From contig OY970313.1 in NCBI GenBank assembly GCA_963716445.1, positions 930,001 through 994,000 of the forward strand: a stretch of DNA of 64,000 nt, read 5' to 3'. The stretch is from JAAYBF01 sp963716445 (GTDB lineage: Bacteria; Actinomycetota; Thermoleophilia; Solirubrobacterales; Thermoleophilaceae). The position numbers were made by a program, and so were the translations under genes. Below the pieces are notes generated by a model, which searched no databases, was not told the origin of the DNA, and saw only the letters and a list, made by a program, of their open reading frames with translations. Position 1 is the first letter of the stretch; every line of letters starts with the position of its first letter. This document shows, in pieces, positions 56,455-64,000 of this stretch.

Positions 56455-57509
56455 TTGGAGACCTTCCCCTTGCTCACGTCCAGAAGGTAGCCGACCAGCG
56501 TGTCGATCTCGGCGTCCGAGAGCTGACTGCCGTAGTCGCCCGGCATCAGGTCCTTCTGGAAGCCGGGAACGACGAAGGCGTTCGGCTCGACGATCGACGT
56601 CTCAACGTACTCGGCCGGCGTCTGCCCTCGTTCGCGCCTGGCCGCCTCGGCGGCGAGGGCGTCGAGGCTCGGCCCGACGGTCGCGTCGGAGCCGGCGTCG
56701 GCGAGCGTGTGGCAGGCGTTGCAGCCGGTGTCGGTGAACAGCTTGCGCCCGGCGGCGGTCTCGTCGCCGCCGGCGGCCGCGACGCCGCCGTCCTCGTCTC
56801 CCTGGCGCTGCTCACGCACCCATGACTCGAACTCCGAGGACGGCACCACGCGCACGGTCTGGCGCATCGTCGAGTGGCCGATGCCGCACAGCTCGGCGCA
56901 GACGACCGGGTAGCTGCCGAGCCGGGTCGGAGTCACCCGGATGTCGGTCGTGATGCCGGGCACGGCATCGGTCTTGAGGCGGAAGGCGGGGACCCAGAAG
57001 TCGTGCAGGACGTCCTTGGTGTGCACGCGGAAGTGGACCGGCCGGTCCTTCGGCAGCACCAGCTGGTTGGACTGCAGCTTCCCCTGCTGGGGGTACTCGA
57101 AGCTCCACGCGAACTGCTGACCCGTCACGTCGACGACGAGCGTGTTCGACTTCTTCGCCTCGATGTCGTCGAGCACGATCCAGCCGTAGCCGGCGAGCAC
57201 GCTGACGATGATGAAGGGGATCGTCACCCAGACGATCTCGAGGCGCGTGTTGCCGTGGATCGGGGCTCCGTCGCGCGTGTCCCCGGGCCGGACGCGGAAG
57301 GCGTACACCGAGTAGAGCGCGACCGCCATGACGAGCACGAAGATCGGCACCGAGACGACGAGCAGGACGTCGTAGAGCGTGTCGATGTCCTTCGCCGCTC
57401 CCGACGCCTGCGAGGGGAACCAGTCGAGCGAGAGCACGATGGCGATCCCGATCGCCGTCGCGGCGACGCTGATCAGGCCGACTCCCAGCAGCGGGTGTCG
57501 TCTACGCAT
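56451..57509 (-). CDS. ctaC: Cytochrome c oxidase subunit II fused to cytochrome c (caa3 type)
   Basis: 352 residues. Two membrane helices (about 9-27 and 46-70) precede the cupredoxin domain with the CuA centre: LHDFWVPAF and CAELCGIGHSTM give His, two Cys, Glu, His and Met. Residues about 255-350 form a cytochrome c with CNACH and Met ligand in DLMPGDY, so this is a caa3 oxidase that accepts electrons directly or from small carriers. First gene of the operon ctaC-ctaD-usp-ctaE-microprotein-IMPase. Confidence 0.93.
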   Translation of the reverse strand: MRRRHPLLGVGLISVAATAIGIAIVLSLDWFPSQASGAAKDIDTLYDVLLVVSVPIFVLVMAVALYSVYAFRVRPGDTRDGAPIHGNTRLEIVWVTIPFIIVSVLAGYGWIVLDDIEAKKSNTLVVDVTGQQFAWSFEYPQQGKLQSNQLVLPKDRPVHFRVHTKDVLHDFWVPAFRLKTDAVPGITTDIRVTPTRLGSYPVVCAELCGIGHSTMRQTVRVVPSSEFESWVREQRQGDEDGGVAAAGGDETAAGRKLFTDTGCNACHTLADAGSDATVGPSLDALAAEAARRERGQTPAEYVETSIVEPNAFVVPGFQKDLMPGDYGSQLSDAEIDTLVGYLLDVSKGKVSK

Positions 57510-57585
57510 CGCTTCCCCGGAGGCCCTTCACGGCGCGCGAGTCTATGCCACGGAGGGGACGAGCGTGGACCAGACCCGTGCCGAT

Positions 57586-57615
57586 TTGGGCAGGCCGAGG
57601 AGCGAGGGGTAGGAT
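57586..57615 (+). promoter_or_regulatory. Putative promoter of the CBS-domain gene
   Basis: TTGGGC (57586-57591), 18-nt spacer, TAGGAT (57610-57615), followed by a leader containing GAGGAGGAG before GTG 57652; this gene is thus not leaderless. Confidence 0.5.
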
Positions 57616-57651
57616 CGAGACAGTCGGCACGAGTTCGAGGAGGAGCATCGA

Positions 57652-58056
57652 GTGCAGGTTCGAGATGGGATGACCAGCGTAGTGCTGACGGTGGGCCCGC
57701 AGCACACATTGCGCGAGGCGGCGCAGGCGATGGCGGAGCGCGGCGTCGGAGCCGCGGTCGTGATCGACCCCGACCAGCCGGGGCCCGGGATCGTCACCGA
57801 GCGCGACCTGCTCGAGTCGATCGGCGGCGGGGAGGACCCGGAGACCGAGCGCGTCGCCGACCACCTGGCCTCGCACCTGACCTTCGCCGCGCCCGACTGG
57901 TCGCTCGAGCGGGCTGCGGAGGAGATGGTCAGGGGCGGGTTCCGCCACCTCGTCGTCATCGACGGCGGCGAGCTCGCCGGCATCGTCTCGATGCGCGACA
58001 TCGTGCGTTGCTGGGTCACCGATGGCGCGACCTCGGAGATGCCGGCCGCGAGGTAG
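57652..58056 (+). CDS. CBS-domain pair protein
   Basis: A 134-residue stand-alone pair of CBS motifs (VRDGMTSVVLTVGPQHTLREAAQAMAERGVGAAVVID ... GIVTERDLLESI and HLTFAAPDWSLERAAEEMVRGGFRHLVVID ... GIVSMRDIVRCWV). Nucleotide-sensing role expected. It is shorter than the 43.8-kb CBS protein and lacks its inserted helix. Divergent from ctaC; a strong GGAGG ribosome site precedes GTG 57652. Confidence 0.88.
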   Translation: MQVRDGMTSVVLTVGPQHTLREAAQAMAERGVGAAVVIDPDQPGPGIVTERDLLESIGGGEDPETERVADHLASHLTFAAPDWSLERAAEEMVRGGFRHLVVIDGGELAGIVSMRDIVRCWVTDGATSEMPAAR

Positions 58057-58163
58057 GGGGGTTCGGGCGGGGGTGGCGTTCTTGGCGGAGGTGGCGTTCG
58101 GGTGGCCCGGGGCGCGTGTGGCGTTCCTGTCGGAGGTGGACTGGCGGGGTGGCGTTCCTGTGG

Positions 58164-58620
58164 GCGTCCTTGAGGCGCTCCTTCGGGCGGGGGTTTGGGG
58201 GGCGCTGTACGAGTTGGGCTAGCTGCGGGGCCGGGCCCTTGGCTGGGTAGGGAGGAATGCGAGGTGGCTGGTGACCGGCAGTGGGCGTCGCTCGATGGCC
58301 TGGGGTGCTCGGTTGGGCGCCGTGGGGCTCTCGACCGTCCCTTTTGGGCCCCCTCGGAAGAGAGTGGAACATTGACCGGGGTCTGCCCCAGTCAATGTTC
58401 CACTCGTTCTCGGAGGGAGGGGTTCTGGGCCTCAAAACGGCTGTTTGGCCCGGGAAACTGCTGAATACCACTGAGAACCACGGCGATCGGGGACCAAGGG
58501 CCCCGATCGAAGCCCAGCCACCGCCTCACCGCCCTACCCAGCCAAGGGACCGGCACCGCAACTAGCCCAACTCCTACAGCGCCCCACCCACCCCCGCGCG
58601 AAACCGCGCCTCAAGGACGC
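58164..58620. repeat. Long imperfect inverted repeat (about 89-bp arms)
   Basis: 58164-58252 and the inverse of 58532-58620 match at 78 of 89 positions by hand alignment without gaps. Between the arms further inverted matches surround a perfect hairpin at 58362-58405, and a 9-bp stem CGATCGGGG/CCCCGATCG lies at 58484-58509. Confidence 0.75.
58362..58405. repeat. Perfect 15-bp hairpin with GGGGTCTGCCCC centre
   Basis: GAGTGGAACATTGAC (58362-58376) and GTCAATGTTCCACTC (58391-58405) are perfect inverses; the 14-nt centre can extend the stem through GGGG/CCCC. Such GGGGTC-centred palindromes resemble REP elements moved by RAYT-type transposases. Confidence 0.75.
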
Positions 58621-58820
58621 TCCACAGGAGCGAGGAGGCGCATACGGACGGCGGGGAAGGAAAGCGCGAAACCGCACCTCGATGACGCCCCAGCGGAGCG
58701 AAGAGCCGCACGGGACTGGCGGGGAAGGGACGCGTAGGAGCTCCGGGAGCACGGCCCGCCGGCAACCGCGCCCACGGGCACTCCAAGGGGCCCCAAGAGC
58801 CCCCCCGCGGCGGGGAGGGC

Positions 58821-59063
58821 CTAGTGCCTGTGCTCCAGCGGGAGGTCGGAGATGTCGGCGCGCATCTCGCGTATCCAGCGGAAGATCGCGATCAGGGCGA
58901 TCAGCAGGCCGGCGCCGAAGAGGGCCCAGTTGAGGACGAGGCCGACGAGGGCGATCGTGATGCCGGCCGCGACGATCACCGGGAGGTAGGAGGGCCCGGG
59001 GAGGTGGATCGCCTCGCCGGGTGAGGGTGGGACGTCGCTCGTGGGCTGGATCCTCTCGGCCAT
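58821..59063 (-). CDS. ctaF: Cytochrome c oxidase subunit IV-like membrane protein
   Basis: 80 residues from ATG 59063: a polar N-terminus (AERIQPTSDVPPSPGEAIHLPGPSYLP), two membrane helices (VIVAAGITIALVGLVLNW and LFGAGLLIALIAIFRWI) and an acidic end DISDLPLEHRH. Pattern and location match the small actinobacterial oxidase subunit IV. It follows the micro-gene at 59066 by 2 nt. Confidence 0.7.
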   Translation of the reverse strand: MAERIQPTSDVPPSPGEAIHLPGPSYLPVIVAAGITIALVGLVLNWALFGAGLLIALIAIFRWIREMRADISDLPLEHRH

Positions 59064-59065
59064 GG

Positions 59066-59170
59066 CTAGTAGACGAGCCCGACGACCCATGACGCGGCGA
59101 AGACGATCAGCGAGATCGCGCCGGCGATCAGGGCGGTGCGGAGGTTCCGGTAGGCGAGTCGGCGGTCCAC
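59066..59170 (-). CDS. Oxidase-associated membrane microprotein
   Basis: 34 residues from GTG 59170: DRRLAYRNLRTALIAGAISLIVFAASWVVGLVY. A basic N-terminus leads into one membrane helix. Its stop is 2 nt before the ctaF-like start, so both are probably one transcript. Small single-helix proteins of this type accompany respiratory oxidase genes in related genomes; function unproven. Confidence 0.6.
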   Translation of the reverse strand: MDRRLAYRNLRTALIAGAISLIVFAASWVVGLVY

Positions 59171-59283
59171 GGGCCGCCGTTTCTACCAGATCCGGCGGGA
59201 CCCTCGCGCGCGGCGGGACCCCTCGCGCCGTGCAACCGCCATGATCCCGGGTCGGTCACCGGAGCACGGCAGCTAGGAGGCGG

Positions 59284-60276
59284 ATGGACCCGCGCGGCGG
59301 CATCGATCTCGGCGGCACGAAGATCCAGGCGGTTGTGATCGACGACCGGCATCGGGTGCTGGGCGAGGAGCGCCGACCGACGCCGACGCGCGGCGGCCCG
59401 GCGGACGTCGTGGAGGCGATGGCCGAGGCGCTGCGCGCCGCGGCGGAGGCGGCTGGCGTCGATGCCGGATCGCTGGCGGGCGTCGGCGTCGGCTCGCCGG
59501 GCGAGGTCGACGGCGACGCCGGGACCGTCGCCCAGGCGCGCAACCTGCCGGGCTGGGAGGGCGCCCATCCGGTCGGCGCCGAGCTCGGGCGGTTGCTCGG
59601 TACGAGGGTGCGGCTCGGCAACGACGTCCAGGTCGCCACCGACGCGGAGGCCGAGCTCGGCGCCGGCCGCGACCACGGCTCGATGCTCGGCGTCTTCTGG
59701 GGGACGGGCGTCGGTGGCGGCATCGTGCTCGAGCGCCGCGCCTGGCTCGGACGCGGCGCCGCCGGAGAGCTCGGTCACGTGGTCGTCAAGCAGGGCGGGC
59801 GCCGCTGCCCGTGCGGACGCCGGGGCTGCCTCGAGGCCTACGCCGGCCGGGCGTCGATGGAGGCCCGCGCGCGCAAGCTGGTCGACGAGGGAAGGCGGAC
59901 GCGCCTCTTCGACCTGATGGAGAGGCACGGCCGCGACCGGTTGACGAGCGGCATCTGGGCGCGAGCGCTCGACCGCGAGGACGACGTCGCGGTCGAGATC
60001 GTCGTCGAGGCGGTCGAGGCGCTCGGCACCGGCATCGCGTCGGCGGTCAACCTGCTCGACGTCGAGGCGGTGATCGTCGGCGGCGGGCTCGGCGTTCGGC
60101 TCGGCGAGCCCTACCGCGAGCGGATCGCCGCGGCGATGCTGCCGCACCTGTTCAGCGACGACCGCCCCCCGGTCGTCCGCCTCGCCGCGCTCGGCGACCT
60201 CGGCGGCGCGATCGGCGCGGCGCTGCTCGTGCAGGGCTCCGGCGACGCCGCGGACGTCCCGGCGGAGGGCGCTTGA
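59284..60276 (+). CDS. ROK-family sugar kinase (glucokinase-like)
   Basis: A 330-residue ROK kinase. The phosphate-1 loop is GIDLGGTKIQAVVID; the catalytic Asp is in RLGNDVQVAT, phosphate-2 FWGTGVGGGIVL, and the ROK zinc motif is complete: GHVVVKQGGRRCPCGRRGCLEAYAG (His plus C-x-C-x(4)-C). No DNA-binding domain, so a kinase rather than a NagC/XylR repressor. TAGGAGG just before ATG 59284. A second ROK gene follows. Confidence 0.9.
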   Translation: MDPRGGIDLGGTKIQAVVIDDRHRVLGEERRPTPTRGGPADVVEAMAEALRAAAEAAGVDAGSLAGVGVGSPGEVDGDAGTVAQARNLPGWEGAHPVGAELGRLLGTRVRLGNDVQVATDAEAELGAGRDHGSMLGVFWGTGVGGGIVLERRAWLGRGAAGELGHVVVKQGGRRCPCGRRGCLEAYAGRASMEARARKLVDEGRRTRLFDLMERHGRDRLTSGIWARALDREDDVAVEIVVEAVEALGTGIASAVNLLDVEAVIVGGGLGVRLGEPYRERIAAAMLPHLFSDDRPPVVRLAALGDLGGAIGAALLVQGSGDAADVPAEGA

Positions 60277-60316
60277 GTTGGGCGCCGAGGGGGCTCCACC
60301 GCCCGGCGAAGGTTGC

Positions 60317-61282
60317 GTGATCGGAGTCGACGTCGGCGGCACGAAGGTCGCCGCCGCGGTCGTCGACGGCATCGAGGTGCGCCACCGCGTGGAGCGTCCG
60401 ACCGACGTCTCCGACGCCGGCACGCTGCTCGACGAGATCGCGGCCCTCGCCCGCGAGGCGGCCGCCGCCGTGGGCGCCGAGCCGATCGTCGTGGGCGTCG
60501 GCCTGCCGTCGCAGATCGACGCGCTGAGCGGCACCGCGCTGGCGAGCGTGAACATTCCGTTCACCGGTGTTCCGGTCCGCGTTGAGCTGGGCAACCGACT
60601 GGGTGTGCCCGTCTTCGTCGACAACGACGCGAATTGCGCCGCGCTCGGCGAGGCTCAGCTGGTCCCCGATCCGCCCGCTCGCGAGCTCGTGATGCTGACG
60701 CTCGGCACCGGCGTCGGCGGTGGGATCGTCGTCGGCGGCCGGATCTTCCGCGGCGCCACCGGCCTCGCCGCCGAGCTCGGGCACATCGTGATCGACGGCC
60801 GCGAGGCCGCGGAGGAGCCGCCGGGCGCGTTTCCGCGGCCGGGATCGCTGGAGTGGCACTGCAGCGGTCGCGGCCTGGCGCGTGAGGCCGAGCGCTGCGC
60901 CGTCGAGCACCCGCAAAGCGCGCTGGGCGGGCTGCGCGCCGAGCGCGGGCGCGTCTCCGGTCGCGACGCCGTCGCCGTCGCCCGCGCGGGAGACCGTCAC
61001 GCGGCTGCGCTGATGGAGCGCTACGGCCGCTGGCTCGGAATCGGCATCGCGACGGTCGTCAACGTCTTCGAGCCGACGCGCGTGGTGATCGGCGGCGGGA
61101 TCTCGCGCGCGGCCGAGCTGTTCCTGGACACGGCGCGGGCGGAGGCCGCTCGCTGGGCGCTCCCGGCCCTGTGGGAGCGGACGACGGTCTGCCTCGCGAA
61201 CGGAGGCGCCGACTCCGGCGTCATCGGCGCGGCGGTGCTCGCCGTTCACGAGCTCGAGCACAGCGGACATACTGCGCGATGA
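60317..61282 (+). CDS. ROK-family kinase lacking the zinc-finger cysteines
   Basis: A 321-residue ROK protein (IGVDVGGTKVAAAVVDG, FVDNDANCAALGEA, LTLGTGVGGGIVVGG, VVIGGGISRAAELF). Catalytic Asp in DNDAN is kept. The zinc motif C-x-C-G-x(2)-G-C-x-E is replaced by SLEWHCSGRGLAREAE, with one Cys only, although GHIVIDG His remains. Substrate specificity may differ from the upstream paralogue, or the two may pair. GTG 60317 has GAAGG upstream; TTG 60278 would add 13 residues. Confidence 0.88.
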   Translation: MIGVDVGGTKVAAAVVDGIEVRHRVERPTDVSDAGTLLDEIAALAREAAAAVGAEPIVVGVGLPSQIDALSGTALASVNIPFTGVPVRVELGNRLGVPVFVDNDANCAALGEAQLVPDPPARELVMLTLGTGVGGGIVVGGRIFRGATGLAAELGHIVIDGREAAEEPPGAFPRPGSLEWHCSGRGLAREAERCAVEHPQSALGGLRAERGRVSGRDAVAVARAGDRHAAALMERYGRWLGIGIATVVNVFEPTRVVIGGGISRAAELFLDTARAEAARWALPALWERTTVCLANGGADSGVIGAAVLAVHELEHSGHTAR

Positions 61283-61315
61283 ACGTGGACCCCAGAGCAA
61301 GCGACAGGGAGTGAG

Positions 61316-63361
<2,046 letters not shown>

Positions 63362-63386
63362 TCGAGACGAGCGAGAGGAGAGCGAC

Positions 63387-64000
63387 ATGAGCGCCACGAC
63401 GACAGGAGTCAACGAGCGGCTCGCACGGCTGACGAAGGCCGGGGTGAGCGTGTGGCTCGACCAGCTCCGGCGCTCGCTGATCGAGTCCGGCGAGCTCGAG
63501 CGGCTGCGCGTCGAGTACTGCCTGCGCGGCGAGACGTCGAACCCGGCGATCTTCGAGAAGGCGATCCTCGGCTCCGACGAGTACGACGAGGACATCGAGC
63601 GGCTGGCGGGCGAAGGGCTCGACGCGACCGGCATCTACCTCGACATCGCCGTCCGCGACGTCCAGGCGGCCTGCGACGTCCTGCGCCCCGTGTGGAACGA
63701 GGCCGATGGCGCCGACGGCTTCGTGTCGCTCGAGGTCGAGCCGTCGCTCGCGCACGACACCGAGGCGACGCTGGAGCAGGCGCGCGACCTCTGGCGGCGC
63801 GTCGACCGGCCGAACGTGATGATCAAGATCCCGGGCACCGAGGCGGGGATCCCGGCGATCGAGGAGGCGACCGCCGACGGCATCAACGTCAACATCACGC
63901 TGCTCTTCAAGGTCGAGTCCTACGAGGCGATCGCCGAGGCCTACGTCCGCGGCATGGAGCGCCGGCTCGAGGCCGGTCGCTCGCTCGACGTGCACTCGGT
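63387..64000 (+). CDS. tal: Transaldolase, N-terminal part (cut by window edge)
   Basis: The first 204 residues are visible: SVWLDQLRRSLIESGEL and GETSNPAIFEKAILGS form the conserved N-terminus, SLEVEPSLAHDTEATLEQA and the Schiff-base Lys in NVMIKIPGTEAGIPAI follow, then GINVNITLLFKVESYEAIAEAY. It is of the longer actinobacterial Tal type adjacent to tkt. GAGAGGAG lies before ATG 63387. Confidence 0.93.
   Translation, partial: MSATTTGVNERLARLTKAGVSVWLDQLRRSLIESGELERLRVEYCLRGETSNPAIFEKAILGSDEYDEDIERLAGEGLDATGIYLDIAVRDVQAACDVLRPVWNEADGADGFVSLEVEPSLAHDTEATLEQARDLWRRVDRPNVMIKIPGTEAGIPAIEEATADGINVNITLLFKVESYEAIAEAYVRGMERRLEAGRSLDVHS

Larger units (their letters stand above)
58057..58820. other. 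764-bp gene-free region rich in palindromes and direct repeats
   Basis: No convincing coding frame on either strand. The left third has GGTGGCGTTC-type direct repeats (from about 58070), followed by a large imperfect palindrome centred near 58390 and, on the right, two 68-bp tandem units (starting with GCGCGAAACCGC at 58596 and 58664). Base skew switches from G-rich to C-rich at the centre, as expected for a palindrome. Possible origins: a non-autonomous mobile element, REP cluster or long structured RNA. Confidence 0.7.

Noticed and set aside
58195..58565. Small open frames inside the palindromic region (for example 58195-58464 and 58281-58565)
   Set aside because: Pro/Arg/Gly-biased translations crossing inverted repeats, no ribosome sites, no recognisable domains.
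58057..58820. CRISPR array in the repeat-rich gap
   Set aside because: Repeats are long, imperfect and palindromic with no regular spacers and no cas genes nearby.

Overview
The window is a chromosomal segment of a very GC-rich bacterium with almost gap-free, frequently overlapping genes (ATGA, GTGA and TGATG junctions). Gene content points to a soil actinobacterium of the class Thermoleophilia (Solirubrobacterales-like): the CysO/CysM/Mec sulfur-carrier route to cysteine, GuaB3 beside GuaA, a caa3-type cytochrome oxidase with actinobacterial accessory micro-proteins, a c-di-AMP riboswitch before an M23 peptidase, and many genes with a TANNNT box only 6-9 nt before the start codon, i.e. probably leaderless. 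The lineage call is inference from gene content; no 16S rRNA or tRNA gene was seen.

Layout. 1-7.1 kb: end of a sensor kinase, then a cysteine-biosynthesis cluster (rhodanese-ThiF activator, CysO carrier, CysM synthase, Mec protease) interrupted by a Fic gene with its own large inverted-repeat operator and by a divergent tatA plus two cupredoxin-like lipoproteins. 7.1-17 kb: two acyl-CoA dehydrogenases, a GAF/GGDEF/HD-GYP c-di-GMP protein, a DUF1802 protein, and a HyuA/HyuB pair. 17-23.6 kb: flavin reductase, L-aspartate oxidase, a deacetylase-family protein, a glycosyltransferase with an asparagine synthetase, and a Flp-like pilin. 23.7-34.4 kb: murI-rph-rdgB-CDF transporter, a roadblock-like pair, HU, pyrF, LysM protein, D,D-carboxypeptidase, PfkB kinase, guaB3 and guaA. 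34.4-35.6 kb: one IS630-family element inserted exactly between convergent genes. 35.6-47 kb: cupin, M23 peptidase with riboswitch, then the rplM-rpsI-glmM-glmS-acpS-nnrDE-CBS-alr-cca housekeeping run and an isolated infA. 47-53 kb: small exported or membrane proteins, a glycosyltransferase, a cytochrome c-cupredoxin fusion, NhaA. 52-59.2 kb: ctaC-ctaD-usp-ctaE-microprotein-IMPase operon, a CBS protein, a 0.76-kb non-coding palindromic region, and a ctaF-like pair. 59.3-64 kb: two ROK kinases, transketolase and the start of transaldolase.

Functional links: the sulfur genes form one pathway (activation, carrier, synthase, release). rplM to cca joins ribosome biogenesis to UDP-GlcNAc and D-alanine supply for the wall, matching MurI, DacA, LysM and the c-di-AMP-controlled M23 hydrolase. 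ROK kinases, PfkB, transketolase and transaldolase feed hexose into glycolysis and the pentose phosphate route. GuaB3/GuaA, PyrF and RdgB cover nucleotide synthesis and clean-up.

The most unusual things are: (i) an approximately 85-nt intergenic element present twice (17195-17282, 41713-41795) with two hairpins of identical geometry and compensatory base changes, part of which also brackets a small gene as a 26-bp inverted repeat; (ii) the palindromic region at 58.1-58.8 kb; (iii) two genes (pyrF, IMPase) whose conserved N-termini appear to require CTG starts in CTGA overlaps; (iv) an IS630 transposase whose stop codon is supplied by the target duplication; (v) ribosomal protein S9 with a 155-residue acidic extension; (vi) the c-di-AMP riboswitch.
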